From: Bdellovibrionales bacterium
GTDB taxonomy: Bacteria > Bdellovibrionota > UBA1018
Direction: 5' to 3'
Assembly: GCA_016786465.1 (NCBI GenBank)
Contig: JAEUWC010000008.1
Coordinates: 1 to 64,000, forward strand
DNA length: 64,000 nucleotides
Below are positions 8,208 through 17,627 of this stretch, in pieces. The notes beneath the pieces are model-generated. The model saw only the letters and a list, made by a program, of their open reading frames with translations, did no database searches and had not been told where the DNA came from. The stretch's first letter is position 1. Every line of letters starts with the position of its first letter. Made by a program: the position numbers and the translations under genes.

Positions 8208-10107
8208 GAAATACCGCCGCTTCATCGTATTTTTCTACGATTTAGGGATCATCGCGATCTCGTACTATCTTGCGTTTGCACTGCGTTTTGACTTTCGGAT
8301 TCCCGCCGATCAAATGGCGAACTTGATCAAGGGACTTCCTTGGATTTTGGCCATTCAGTCGGCCGTTTTTGTCAGTCAAAGTCTTTATCGGGGGATGTGG
8401 TCATACGCCAGTCTTCGGGACCTTGCGCTGATTGTTCGATCTGCGGTGATCGCTTCCAGCCTAAGTGTCGTGTTCTTCACGCTTTATGACCGATTCACGG
8501 GTTGGCCTAGGTCGGTCTTTGTTTTGGATGGATTTCTATTGGTCATGCTTTTGGGAAGTGGCCGATTCATTTATCGGTTCTTTCGTGAAAATGGCTGGGC
8601 TTTGGGTCGAACCGGTCGCAAGACATTGATCATCGGAGCAGGTTTAACCGGGGACTTTGTCGCTCGCGAAATTCAGCACCGCAAAGAAATTTCGGCGGAC
8701 GTGATCGGCTTCCTGGATGATGACGTGATGAAGAAAGGCAGTTCGCTTCACGGTGCCCAGGTTTTGGGAACCCTATCGGATATTCAAAAAGTCCTGAACA
8801 AGCGACCCATTGACGATGTCATCATCGCGATCCCCAGTCTTCCCGGCCAAAAGCTGAAACCGATTTTGGAAGCAGCCCAGGCAAAAAACGTCCAAGTTCG
8901 AATCGCGCCACCGATTCAAGACGTTTTAAATGGCAAAGTCAGCCTAAACCAAATGCGCGAAGTGCGTGTTGAAGACTTGCTACGTCGCGATGTTGTCGCG
9001 ATTGACGAAAATTCAATCCGTTCGTTTTTTGCCGGTAAGCGTGTTCTGGTCACCGGCGCCGGCGGCAGTATTGGGTCTGAACTTTGCCGGCAGATCATTC
9101 GCTCGGGCCCCAGTCACGTCATTTTGTTTGAAAGGACGGAATACAATCTTTTCCGCTTCATGAACGAAATCCAACGTGAACGCATGGCGGTTCAGGGAAC
9201 GCAAATCTGCCCGGTCATGGCCGACATTCTGGATACTCGACGCTTGGAACAAGTTTTTGCTGATTTTCGTCCGCAGATCGTCGTTCATGCGGCCGCGTAC
9301 AAACATGTCCCGCTTCTGGAAGAAAATCCCTACGAGGCCATCCAGAACAATGTGCTGGGATCCTACTTGGTCGCAAAAGCGGCTTCGCGTTTCGGCGTAG
9401 AAACCTTCCTTTTGGTTTCAACCGATAAGGCAGTTCGTCCAACCAATGTTTTGGGCGCTTCCAAGCGGATGGCTGAACGGGTGGTCAACGAAGTGGGCAA
9501 GGCTTCTCAAACGATGAAGACCGTTTCGGTTCGCTTTGGAAACGTGCTGGATTCAGAAGGTTCCGTGCTTCCGAAGTTTCGTGAACAGATTGCCAATGGG
9601 GGTCCCGTCACCATCACTGACCCAGAAGTCACGCGTTATTTCATGACCATCCCCGAAGCTTCTTCTTTGGTCCTTCAAGCCTGCGTCTTGGGAAAGGGAT
9701 CGGAAATCTTCCTTTTGGATATGGGTAAACCGGTGAAGATTTTGGAACTGGCCGAAGATTTGATTCGGCTTTCAGGATTGAAGCCCGGGCAGGATATCGA
9801 AATTCAGTTCACCGGATTGCGCCCAGGTGAAAAACTTTACGAAGAACTTTTGATCGATGAAAAGGGCCAGGAAAAGACCGCCCATCCGAAGATCTTTAAG
9901 GGATCGCGCGATCTGTCTGAAGCCTTGGATACTGACTGGGAAAAACGGGTCCTATCTTTTGCAGAAAGCGGCGAAATTCTGCCCTTATCGCAAATCAAGG
10001 AATGGATCTGCCAATGGGTCCCCGAATACGGGCCACCCGCTCATTCGGCTTCCGGTTCAGCTTCGGCTCAGACCATTGACGACGAAGAACGGGGATTTTT
10101 GCACTGA
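8194..10107 (+). CDS. Membrane-bound UDP-sugar 4,6-dehydratase (CapD/WbpM/PglF type)
   Basis: This is a 637-residue protein. The first 150 residues or so contain four hydrophobic helices, followed by a CoA-binding-like Rossmann segment (TLIIGAGLTGDFVA) and then a catalytic short-chain dehydrogenase domain from about residue 280 (RVLVTGAGGSIGSEL, then VSTDKAVRPTNVLGASK). This order is that of WbpM, PglF and CapD, which convert UDP-GlcNAc to the 4-keto-6-deoxy sugar used for bacillosamine, QuiNAc or FucNAc derivatives. It probably supplies the initiating sugar for the WecA/MraY-like transferase encoded next. It overlaps that gene by one base (TGATG). Confidence 0.92.
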   Translation: MNLLRKYRRFIVFFYDLGIIAISYYLAFALRFDFRIPADQMANLIKGLPWILAIQSAVFVSQSLYRGMWSYASLRDLALIVRSAVIASSLSVVFFTLYDRFTGWPRSVFVLDGFLLVMLLGSGRFIYRFFRENGWALGRTGRKTLIIGAGLTGDFVAREIQHRKEISADVIGFLDDDVMKKGSSLHGAQVLGTLSDIQKVLNKRPIDDVIIAIPSLPGQKLKPILEAAQAKNVQVRIAPPIQDVLNGKVSLNQMREVRVEDLLRRDVVAIDENSIRSFFAGKRVLVTGAGGSIGSELCRQIIRSGPSHVILFERTEYNLFRFMNEIQRERMAVQGTQICPVMADILDTRRLEQVFADFRPQIVVHAAAYKHVPLLEENPYEAIQNNVLGSYLVAKAASRFGVETFLLVSTDKAVRPTNVLGASKRMAERVVNEVGKASQTMKTVSVRFGNVLDSEGSVLPKFREQIANGGPVTITDPEVTRYFMTIPEASSLVLQACVLGKGSEIFLLDMGKPVKILELAEDLIRLSGLKPGQDIEIQFTGLRPGEKLYEELLIDEKGQEKTAHPKIFKGSRDLSEALDTDWEKRVLSFAESGEILPLSQIKEWICQWVPEYGPPAHSASGSASAQTIDDEERGFLH

Positions 10108-11078
10108 TGACCATCCTTGGGATTCTGGGATTCCCCGCGGTCCTGTTTCTTGCATCGGTTGCGCTGACCGTCTTGTTGATTCGCGTTTCGGGACGAATCG
10201 GGCTGATCGACCGACCCAATCACCGAAGCATGCACGAAAAGCCAACACCGCGCGCAGGCGGAATCGCAATCGTCGTGACTTGGACCGTGGCGATTCTGAT
10301 TGCGGTCCCGGCGCGTGGGGCACTTTTGTCTTTTTACTATCCACTTTTAGTTTCGGGCTTGATCATCGCAATCTTGGGCCTGCTGGATGACCGGTACGGG
10401 TTATCTGCGCGTTTACGTTTGATCGTTCAGATTGGAACAGCGGCCTTGGCCATCGGACTTCCAGTTGGGATCGGAATTTGGGTCGGCGAAGGAGGGTGGG
10501 GTGGCATTCGCGCTGATCCTGCATTTGGCCCCGGATTCTTTTTGAAAGCCATCGGGCTTCTGGCATTCGTAGCGATTTCCTTGGCGTGGATGACCAATCT
10601 TTACAATTTCATGGATGGGATCGACGGAATCGCAGCAACCCAAGCAGTGGTTTGTTGCTGGGTGTATGGAATCCTTTCTTATCAGGCAGGTCGGCCGGAT
10701 CTGGCCGCGGTTTTTCTGATGCTTTCGTGCAGTGTCGCTGGATTTCTGGTTTTGAATTGGCGTCCTGCCAAGATTTTCATGGGTGATGTGGGCAGTGGTT
10801 TTTTGGGTTACGTTCTTGGGTTTTTGGGCTTTGTGTCCGTGCTGCCATCGAACCGGATTTCTTTGGCCGCCTATCTGGCACCGCTCATGCCCTTTATTCT
10901 GGATACCGGCATCACCCTGGGCCGAAGGTTTCTAGCGGGAAAAAAACTGACCGAAGCCCATCGCGAGCACTTTTATCAGCGACTGGTTCAAAAGGGATTG
11001 TCCCACCAAAGGGTCACACTTTTGTATGCAATGATGGGCGTAATTTTTAGCCTGCCCTTCCTACTTTGGAAGGGGTAA
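10107..11078 (+). CDS. MraY/WecA-family undecaprenyl-phosphate sugar-1-phosphate transferase
   Basis: This 323-residue protein has about 10-11 membrane segments. Family motifs are DRPNHRSMHEKPTPRAGG near the N-terminus, LLDDRYGLSARLRL, the catalytic NLYNFMDGIDGIAA and FMGDVGSGFLGY, then a histidine-containing segment (EAHREHFYQRL) near the C-terminus. It would transfer a UDP-HexNAc-1-phosphate to undecaprenyl phosphate on the cytoplasmic face, initiating glycan assembly. The position directly after the UDP-sugar dehydratase suggests a WbpL/WecA-like role with a 6-deoxy-HexNAc donor rather than cell-wall MraY (inference). Confidence 0.92.
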   Translation: MTILGILGFPAVLFLASVALTVLLIRVSGRIGLIDRPNHRSMHEKPTPRAGGIAIVVTWTVAILIAVPARGALLSFYYPLLVSGLIIAILGLLDDRYGLSARLRLIVQIGTAALAIGLPVGIGIWVGEGGWGGIRADPAFGPGFFLKAIGLLAFVAISLAWMTNLYNFMDGIDGIAATQAVVCCWVYGILSYQAGRPDLAAVFLMLSCSVAGFLVLNWRPAKIFMGDVGSGFLGYVLGFLGFVSVLPSNRISLAAYLAPLMPFILDTGITLGRRFLAGKKLTEAHREHFYQRLVQKGLSHQRVTLLYAMMGVIFSLPFLLWKG

Positions 11079-11090
11079 ACTTCCCTTACT

Positions 11091-12386
11091 GTGAGCATTA
11101 AGAAGATCAGTTCCGGCCTTTTTTTGGTGAAGATGGTTCGCGCTCTGGGCTCGATCCTGCTTCTGGTCCTGATGGCGCGATTCTTCGGTTCGGACCTGAC
11201 TCGTGACGCCTATGTTCTGGCGCTGGGATGGGGAACGGTCCTGGGCATGATTTTGTATGGGCCCGTCAACGAAGTCGTGCGGGCCGAATTCGTTCACCAA
11301 AAAAACCGATTCGGAGAAATCCAGGCCTTAGCGAGCTTTCGAAGCTTAGTGGGATCCATGATCGGAATGGGAATCTTGGGCGGGGCCGTTCTACTGGTCT
11401 TGGTTCACACGCGCGTCTTGAATCTGGTTCCCGGTTACGACGCTGCGGCATTTGATGTCTTTTCGCAGATGATTCTGATCACTTTGCCGCTTTTTTTGCT
11501 CAACCAGCTGACTTCCGCCTGGAGTTCGCTTCTGAACGCGTACGGCTTTTACTATTACCCCGATTTTTTCGGAACTCTTTCAACGGTTCTTCAAATCGCC
11601 TTGATGATTCTTTTTCGGGATCGTCTTGGGGTCCTTTCGCTGGTTTTGGCAGCCTACTTGGCCAACATCGCTTTCGTGTTGGCGCTGGGTTATCGACTTT
11701 TGAAATCAACGCCCTACCGCCGCGCGAAGTTTCATCTATTGAATCCTCAGGCCTGGGTCTATTTTCGCCTGGGATTTCCGTTTTATGCTTCCTACGTCAT
11801 TGCTCAGGGAGCATCGGCCGTTGAAAGAATTCTTTTGACCCAAATTGGAATCGGCGCTGCTTCGAACCTGGATTATGCGCGGAAGTTTTCTGACTTTCCG
11901 ACCGGTGTTTTCATGGCGGTGATTGCTTCCGTTTTGGTGCCGCGTTTCGCCGAACTTCATTCTGCGGGTAAGAAGGCGGACCTTCGAAAACAGTTCATGA
12001 AGTTTTTTGTCTATTCCTTTTCATTGATGACGGGCTTAGCACTTTTCTTGTTCTTCTTCGCAGCCCCCATTTTGAAGATTCTTTTTGGGCAGGGGCGTTT
12101 GTCGCCGCAAGATCAAGAAATCGTGGCTCGAACCGTTGCAATCGGAGCCATCGGTTTACCTGGAATCTTGCTTTACACACTTTCTGGGCAATCTTGGGTC
12201 GCCATGCGCAGACCGGGGATCTTTGCCTGGGCCGGTTCGATTTCGGCGACCCTGGGGGTAGCGATCGCCTGGATGACTTATCAAAGCATGGGAGCCCCCG
12301 CGTTTCTATTAGGTTGGTCGGCGGCGCACTGGATGGGAGGCGTGGTTCTTTTCGTTTTGCTTTTGAAGGAATTGAACAAAAGGTAG
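11091..12386 (+). CDS. MurJ/MviN-like lipid-linked oligosaccharide flippase
   Basis: This 431-residue polytopic protein has about 12-14 hydrophobic segments. The N-terminal segment with MVRALGSILLLVLMARFFG and the internal FPTGVFMAVIASVLVPRFAEL are typical of MviN/MurJ in the MOP exporter superfamily. Within a polysaccharide cluster that has its own initiating transferase and a Wzy-like protein, it most likely flips the undecaprenyl-linked repeat unit, the Wzx role. A lipid II flippase role is possible but less likely from context. The start is GTG at 11091, 12 bp after the preceding gene. Confidence 0.82.
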   Translation: MSIKKISSGLFLVKMVRALGSILLLVLMARFFGSDLTRDAYVLALGWGTVLGMILYGPVNEVVRAEFVHQKNRFGEIQALASFRSLVGSMIGMGILGGAVLLVLVHTRVLNLVPGYDAAAFDVFSQMILITLPLFLLNQLTSAWSSLLNAYGFYYYPDFFGTLSTVLQIALMILFRDRLGVLSLVLAAYLANIAFVLALGYRLLKSTPYRRAKFHLLNPQAWVYFRLGFPFYASYVIAQGASAVERILLTQIGIGAASNLDYARKFSDFPTGVFMAVIASVLVPRFAELHSAGKKADLRKQFMKFFVYSFSLMTGLALFLFFFAAPILKILFGQGRLSPQDQEIVARTVAIGAIGLPGILLYTLSGQSWVAMRRPGIFAWAGSISATLGVAIAWMTYQSMGAPAFLLGWSAAHWMGGVVLFVLLLKELNKR

Positions 12387-12389
12387 ACC

Positions 12390-13508
12390 ATGAAAGGCAG
12401 AATCGTCACCTATTTCAAGTACCCCCTGATGAACGTTCACCTTCACAAGGACGTGGGTCAGGTCTTAAAGGCGCTATCCCAAGCGACGGGCCTTGACGCG
12501 GCTTTAGTCGGGTTTTGGTCCGAATCGATTCAGGATTTCCAAGGAATCACAGTTCATTTCTTGAAACGGACTTTTCCGTTCAGCATTCGGGGTATTTCGT
12601 GGTCGTTCATAAAGTACGTTTTGCGATTTCGATCCGAAATCGCGTTGCTGCAGCTTTATTTCATGTCTGCAGATTCGCTTTTTTACGCCTGGCTTTTTAA
12701 GAAGGTGAACCCCCAGGGAAAAGTCTATTTGAAGCTAGATGCGGGGCCAGACCAGGTTTTGGCGATGCCGTTGAACGGATTTTTTTCCAGAATTTTTCTA
12801 CGCTCGGTGGATTTGATTTCTGCGGAATCGCAAGAAACCCTTCAGGCCCTTTTTGAACGCGCACCGGGGTTATCCCAGAAGCTAGCCTATGTTCCCAATG
12901 GATTGGATCTGGAATCCCTGAAGGCTGCCCATCCCAAGTTTCTTCCCTTTGAACAAAAAGAAAATCGGATTCTGATATTGGCGCGGGTAGGGTTACCCGA
13001 AAAAAATCATGAATTTCTTTTGCGGCTGATTCCCAAGGTTGGTTTGAAAGACTGGAAATGGGTTTTTGTGGGCCCTGTGCAGCCGGGCTTTCAGGAAAAG
13101 ATCGATTCGTTTTTTACGGAGAATCCTAGCCTGAAAGATCAGGTTCTTTTTGTGGGAGAAATCCGAGATCGCGCGAAACTTTACGCGGAAATGGACCGTG
13201 CGAAGATCGCCGTGTCCACATCCCGACGCGAATCCTTCCAGATTGCGCTTTTAGAAAGTTTGGTCTTTGGGCACCAGATCTTGGTTTCCGATCAGGTCGG
13301 TTCGGCCAAGTACGTTTGCCGAGACGGAAAGTCGGGAACCTGCTTGTCCATAGACGATGAAACCGCCTGGGTGCGGGCGATTCAAAAGATGACTGGCGAC
13401 CAGGCGCTTCCTAGTCGATTTCGAGAAACTCAAGAATGGGCGCTTCAGAATCTTTCTTGGGAAAAAGCGCTCGAGCCGGTTTTGTCCAAGATTGCGGGTG
13501 AAAAATGA
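12390..13508 (+). CDS. Glycosyltransferase, GT4-like (GT-B fold)
   Basis: This 372-residue protein has no signal peptide. The C-terminal half has the GT4 pattern: ILILARVGLPEKNHEFLL (sugar-donor domain start), VLFVGEIRDRAKLYAEMDRA, then STSRRESFQIALLESLVFGH, where the glutamates correspond to the EX7E donor-binding motif. It is expected to add one sugar of the repeat unit on the cytoplasmic face. It starts three bases after the flippase gene and overlaps the next gene by four bases, so it belongs to the same transcript. The sugar specificity cannot be inferred. Confidence 0.85.
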   Translation: MKGRIVTYFKYPLMNVHLHKDVGQVLKALSQATGLDAALVGFWSESIQDFQGITVHFLKRTFPFSIRGISWSFIKYVLRFRSEIALLQLYFMSADSLFYAWLFKKVNPQGKVYLKLDAGPDQVLAMPLNGFFSRIFLRSVDLISAESQETLQALFERAPGLSQKLAYVPNGLDLESLKAAHPKFLPFEQKENRILILARVGLPEKNHEFLLRLIPKVGLKDWKWVFVGPVQPGFQEKIDSFFTENPSLKDQVLFVGEIRDRAKLYAEMDRAKIAVSTSRRESFQIALLESLVFGHQILVSDQVGSAKYVCRDGKSGTCLSIDDETAWVRAIQKMTGDQALPSRFRETQEWALQNLSWEKALEPVLSKIAGEK

Positions 13509-14419
13509 AGACTAGCGAACCTGCAAGCCTGGGAATCTTTGATCTGGTCGTTGCTTACCGTGTGTATCCGGGAATTTCAAAAAAGCCCGCCGTCTTTTCT
13601 AAAGACAAGCTGGCGATGACGGAACTGAGCATCCTTTCTTTTAAGAAGTCTTGCGGGGACCTCAAGCTTCGAATCATCGCCCTTTTGGATGGGTGCCCGC
13701 CCGAATACGAACGGGTTTTTCGGGACGTTTTCAAAAGCGACGCACTTGAGATCCGAAACCTTTCCAAGGTGGGAAATCAAGGTACTTTTGAAATTCAGGT
13801 GCGAGATTTGGCGAATGTTGCTTCTTCCGATTTTGTCTATTTTGCCGAAGACGATTATTTTTACCGCGAAGGGGCAATGCAAAAGATGGTCCGTTGGGCG
13901 CAGTCCCAGCCCGACGTCGAATACGTCACGCCGTACGATCACCCCGATCTTTACAGCTTAAGTCTTCATCGGAACCCAAGCTTTGTGCGCAGTTCGGGGA
14001 AGCATTCTGGGCCGGCCCTTGGATTCGTTTGGAAAACGGTTGCCACGACTTGCCTGACTTTTTTGGCGCGAACATCGGCCCTAAAAAGGGATCAAGAATC
14101 ATTTCTGACCTACTGCAGGGGCAATCCCGATGCGGGGATGTGGCTAGTGATCACCCACGTAGGGGTCTTTCGTTTTCTTCGCATTTTGAAGTTTTTGTTC
14201 ACGCAGTGGGATTTCTTTACGTTCTACGCGCGCGCGTGGCAGATGGGCTGGAAGCGATTTCTTTCGCGATCAGGCGCAAAACTTTGGTCGCCCGTACCTA
14301 CCGTAGCGACGCATCTTGAATCCACGGGGCTTGCTCCCGGTGCAATGGGCGGGGATTGGCGAAAGGAAATCGCCGATTTTATTTCAAAGCACCCGCTTCA
14401 GTCGCCGGGAATTCTTTAA
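13505..14419 (+). CDS. Putative GT-A-type glycosyltransferase
   Basis: This is a 304-residue protein. The N-terminal half resembles a nucleotide-diphosphosugar transferase fold, with alternating hydrophobic segments and FVYFAEDDYFY near residue 115, where the acidic pair may be the metal-binding DXD equivalent. The start overlaps the upstream GT4-like gene by four bases. The end overlaps the convergent methyltransferase by 41 bases. The family assignment is by pattern only; it is less typical than the other transferases in the cluster. Confidence 0.65.
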   Translation: MKTSEPASLGIFDLVVAYRVYPGISKKPAVFSKDKLAMTELSILSFKKSCGDLKLRIIALLDGCPPEYERVFRDVFKSDALEIRNLSKVGNQGTFEIQVRDLANVASSDFVYFAEDDYFYREGAMQKMVRWAQSQPDVEYVTPYDHPDLYSLSLHRNPSFVRSSGKHSGPALGFVWKTVATTCLTFLARTSALKRDQESFLTYCRGNPDAGMWLVITHVGVFRFLRILKFLFTQWDFFTFYARAWQMGWKRFLSRSGAKLWSPVPTVATHLESTGLAPGAMGGDWRKEIADFISKHPLQSPGIL

Positions 14420-15023
14420 TCGCTAAAAGCTGAAACGCGGTTTTTGGAAAAACCTGTGCAAAAGGTTGCGTCAGCCACGAAACCAACGTCCAGAATTTTT
14501 TAGGTTTGAATCGAATGTCTGCGTATTCACCCCGAAAGGGTTTTAGGCCATGAACGCCCAAGACCCGGTAGCCCATTTTTTTCAATTCCGACACGTCAAA
14601 GCCGCAGCGGTGAAGCTGAAACTGATTTTGGTCATAGACCCCTTGTTTCAAAAAGCCATGGGGCGTGAAAAGAACGACTTTCTTTTTCGCGATTTTTTCA
14701 AGTTTTTGAATCAACGCGATGGCTTCCGGTTTTTCAAAATGCTCGATGACGTCTAACGCGATGACGGCATCGAAAGACTTTTCCTGGAAGTAGTTTTCTA
14801 AGTTTCTAAAGTCGACCTGAACGTACTTTTGGTGAATGCCCTGAGCCTGGCTTTTTTCGATCGATGGCAAGAAGCCGTCTGCACCTACGGTCAGGGGAAT
14901 TTTTTTTGAAAAAGACCGAATCGGGGAAGACGATCCGCAGCCCACGTCCAAGACCGAATCAAGGCCCGCAGCGACCAGTTCTTTTTCAAGCAGTCGGGGG
15001 TACTGGTTTCGAAACGCATTCAT
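14379..15023 (-). CDS. Class I SAM-dependent methyltransferase
   Basis: Starting at ATG 15023 gives 214 residues. The SAM-binding motif DVLDVGCGSSSP equivalent (VLDVGCGSS) is at the N-terminus, VGADGFL is motif II, and DAVIALDVIEHFEKPEAI is the UbiE-like motif IV region. The frame is open upstream to 15224, but that stretch overlaps the divergent glycosyltransferase and is not methyltransferase-like. It probably methylates a sugar or caps the glycan (inference from position). It is a single minus-strand gene inserted between two plus-strand runs, and its 3' end overlaps the convergent glycosyltransferase gene by 41 bp. Confidence 0.85.
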   Translation of the reverse strand: MNAFRNQYPRLLEKELVAAGLDSVLDVGCGSSSPIRSFSKKIPLTVGADGFLPSIEKSQAQGIHQKYVQVDFRNLENYFQEKSFDAVIALDVIEHFEKPEAIALIQKLEKIAKKKVVLFTPHGFLKQGVYDQNQFQLHRCGFDVSELKKMGYRVLGVHGLKPFRGEYADIRFKPKKFWTLVSWLTQPFAQVFPKTAFQLLAIKEFPATEAGALK

Positions 15024-15046
15024 ATCGGATACAGTACTTCTAGACG

Positions 15047-15997
15047 ATGAAGGTCGCCATCCTGATCTTAAATTGGAACGGTAAGTCAGACACCTTGCGA
15101 TGCTTGGAAAGTCTATCCACGTCCACCCACCCGGGGTTTCAGGTCTATGTCCTGGATAACGGTTCGAAGGTTTCGGAAATTGAAGAAATCGAAAAACATT
15201 GGCGTCAGTTGGGCGCGGTTCCACCTGGGCGCTTCACCCGGTCGCCGGTGAACCTAGGGTTTGCAGGCGGGATGAATGCGCTGGCCCAGCAGGCGCTTTC
15301 AGACCCTCAGTTTAAACCCGACTTGATCCTACTTTTGAACAACGACACTTTGCCGGATTCGCGGTTTTTAGAACCCTTGATTCAGGCCGCTACCCGATTT
15401 CCGTCTTATGGCGTATTTGGGTCGGTCGTCGTCACACCTGATCGTCCGGGTGAAGAAACCCATGAACCGATTTCAACGGGGTGGTTGAATCTTTGGACCG
15501 GTTCAACGCCCTTTACCCATGAAGTTTCGGACCAGGATCTAGCGCCTTGCGAATTTGTTCACGGTTGCAGTTTCTGCGTTCGCGCCGATCTTTGGAAAAG
15601 CCTAGGGGGTCTAGATGAAGACTATTTTGCCTATTACGAAGAATCTGACTTTTGCCGGCGGGCTTATGTTGCCGGTTCAGGCATCGCTGTTGTCCGGGCA
15701 TCCCAGATTCTTCACGAAGGAAGTGTTTCTGTGAATCGGTTCAGCGGCCTTCAGGAATTCTTTATGATGAGAAACCGAATTCTTTTTATCCGAAAAAATT
15801 CGGCTTGGTTTCAAAAGCTGATCGCATTTCCCTATTCGGTATTTGTATACGGTCTAAAGCGTTCGGCACGAGCCATTTTGTATCGGCAGTTTTCGGCTTT
15901 AAAAGGGGTTCTTTTGGGTCTTTGGTTTGGGTTCCTGGGTCGCAAGGTGGATGGGGTTTTGGTTTCCGGACTTTTTTCAAAAAGGCGGGCTGCGTGA
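15047..15997 (+). CDS. GT2-family glycosyltransferase (rhamnosyltransferase-like)
   Basis: This 316-residue protein begins VAILILNWNGKSDTLRCLES, the classic GT2 start. It continues with VYVLDNGS, NLGFAGGMN and LLLNNDTLPD, where the last carries the DXD-like metal site, and later EESDFCRRA. These features are shared with the WbbL/RfbF-type rhamnosyltransferases, which fits the dTDP-rhamnose genes a few kilobases away. A C-terminal hydrophobic segment suggests membrane association. Its start lies 24 bp from the divergent methyltransferase start, and its stop overlaps the GTG start of the next gene. Confidence 0.88.
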   Translation: MKVAILILNWNGKSDTLRCLESLSTSTHPGFQVYVLDNGSKVSEIEEIEKHWRQLGAVPPGRFTRSPVNLGFAGGMNALAQQALSDPQFKPDLILLLNNDTLPDSRFLEPLIQAATRFPSYGVFGSVVVTPDRPGEETHEPISTGWLNLWTGSTPFTHEVSDQDLAPCEFVHGCSFCVRADLWKSLGGLDEDYFAYYEESDFCRRAYVAGSGIAVVRASQILHEGSVSVNRFSGLQEFFMMRNRILFIRKNSAWFQKLIAFPYSVFVYGLKRSARAILYRQFSALKGVLLGLWFGFLGRKVDGVLVSGLFSKRRAA

Positions 15998-17100
15998 ATC
16001 TTCTTTGGATTTGCCCGGAAGAAAAGGGTGGAATTCGAACCTATTCAGACGGCCTTTGGCCTTACATTCAAAAAGAAGCCGTTTCGCGTGGGCATCATGC
16101 GGTTGCTTTGAACGAAACCCCGACCGTTCAGGCGGTTTCGGCAGCTCGGCCGGATTGGATCCACATTCAGCACGAATTTGGCCTTTTTGGATCCAAGATT
16201 CCCTGGTTTTACCGATTTCCAAAAACCATTCAGACGATTCGCCAAGCGGCGCCCCAGGCACGAATCTGCGTGACGGCACATTCTGTTCTTTCGCCTGACT
16301 ACCGTTATCCTGTATTTGGGCGCGGCTGGCTGCAACGCATCCTTCGAAAGCTTGTGAATCTTTTTTTGATTCCTTCGTGGGTCAAACTTTGGACAAAAGG
16401 AACTTGGGGGATCGTGGACGGGGCGCTGGTGCATTCCGAATCCCAGATTCAAATCTTGGATCGGTCCGGTTGCTTAAGAACGGCCGTCATCCCTCACTAT
16501 TGTTACGAACCCAGGAAGGTTTTTGGGACAAAGAAAGTTCCGGGAGAATCCCCGATTTTGTTGTTGTTTGGTTATTTTACTCCGGAAAAAGGGCAAGAAC
16601 TTCTGCTTCAAGCGCTAGAAAGAATCATCACCCCTGTGCACGTCGTTTTTGCAGGTGGGGTCAGGCGCAAAGAAGATCAGGCGTATTTCGACCGTTGCCA
16701 AGCTTTGATGGAAAAGCTTCGTGCGCGCCATCGCATCACGGTGACGGGATTTGTGCCGGAAGCAGAAATTGACGACTGGTTTGCCAAGGCGTCCTTGGTG
16801 ATTGCCCCATTTTTGGAAACTTCGGGATCAGGATCAATCACGCAGGCTTTTTCCAGGGGCGCTGCCGTGGTTGCATCCGACCTTCCACTGAATCTGGATC
16901 TATTGAATCGCCAAAAAGGGCTTTTTGCGCCTTTCAAAACCGGCGATGCCGAAAGTCTAGAAACCGTGATCCGAAGGCTGCTTTCGGATCCAAATGAAAT
17001 CCAGTCCCTGTCTTTGGCGGCTTTGGCCTATGCCGCGCAAACGACGCCCGCGGAAACCGCTAAGCGCCACTTTGATTTTTACCAGCGGATCTTAAGCTGA
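15994..17100 (+). CDS. GT4-family glycosyltransferase
   Basis: I take GTG 15994 (GTGA overlap with the previous stop), giving 368 residues. The upstream open frame merely shadows the GT2 gene. The protein starts VNLLWICPEEKGGIRTYSDG, the glycine-rich acceptor loop of GT4 enzymes. It then has HIQHEFGLFG, ILLLFGYFTPEKGQELLL, and VIAPFLETSGSGSITQAFSR with the donor-site acidic residue. It is a cytoplasmic GT-B enzyme for glycan assembly. The 3' end overlaps the convergent rfbC gene by 22 bp. Confidence 0.87.
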   Translation: MNLLWICPEEKGGIRTYSDGLWPYIQKEAVSRGHHAVALNETPTVQAVSAARPDWIHIQHEFGLFGSKIPWFYRFPKTIQTIRQAAPQARICVTAHSVLSPDYRYPVFGRGWLQRILRKLVNLFLIPSWVKLWTKGTWGIVDGALVHSESQIQILDRSGCLRTAVIPHYCYEPRKVFGTKKVPGESPILLLFGYFTPEKGQELLLQALERIITPVHVVFAGGVRRKEDQAYFDRCQALMEKLRARHRITVTGFVPEAEIDDWFAKASLVIAPFLETSGSGSITQAFSRGAAVVASDLPLNLDLLNRQKGLFAPFKTGDAESLETVIRRLLSDPNEIQSLSLAALAYAAQTTPAETAKRHFDFYQRILS

Positions 17101-17627
17101 AGAAGTTCGCGAAGGCTGGGTAAGTTCTGATCCTTTTTTGAAAGGATCGGGTTTTTGATCGGCCACTGAATTCCCAAGTCCGGGTCGTCATAGCGGACCC
17201 CGATGTCGGAATCGGGCATAAAGGGTTGGTCAATTTTATACAGGACATCGGCGGGTTCATCGCCGATCACGCAAAAGCCGTGCGCAAAGCCCGGCGGAAT
17301 CCAAAACAAGTGTTTTTCGTCCAGTTCGACGGCCACGTGACGCCCGTGAGTTTTTGAATCGGTACGAAGATCAACGGCAACATCAAAGATTCGTCCACGG
17401 ATGACGCCAACCAGTTTTCCTTGCGAAAAAGGTGGCTTTTGCAAATGAAGGCCGCGAACGACCTTAGGTAAAGAACGCGACTGATTGTCTTGAATAAACT
17501 TGGAAGGAAGACCCAAGCGTTCAAAGGTCTTTTCCTGAAAGCGTTCGGTAAAGGTTCCGCGTTCATCAGGAAAGGTTTTCAGTTCAATCAGTTTGGGGCC
17601 TTCGATATCAAAGGTCTGGATTTTCAC
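17079..17627 (-). CDS. rfbC: dTDP-4-dehydrorhamnose 3,5-epimerase
   Basis: This RmlC-family cupin has about 182 residues from GTG 17627, or 187 from ATG 17642; the GTG fits the family N-terminus ([15 protein letters not shown]) and has GAGG upstream. It contains DERGTFTERF, VVRGLHLQKPP with the catalytic histidine, FDVAVDLRTDSKT, and WIPPGFAHGFCVI. It epimerises dTDP-4-keto-6-deoxyglucose at C3 and C5. It is last in the rfbB-A-D-C order on the minus strand and overlaps rfbD at its start and the convergent GT4 gene at its end. Confidence 0.93.
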   Translation of the reverse strand: MKIQTFDIEGPKLIELKTFPDERGTFTERFQEKTFERLGLPSKFIQDNQSRSLPKVVRGLHLQKPPFSQGKLVGVIRGRIFDVAVDLRTDSKTHGRHVAVELDEKHLFWIPPGFAHGFCVIGDEPADVLYKIDQPFMPDSDIGVRYDDPDLGIQWPIKNPILSKKDQNLPSLRELLQLKIRW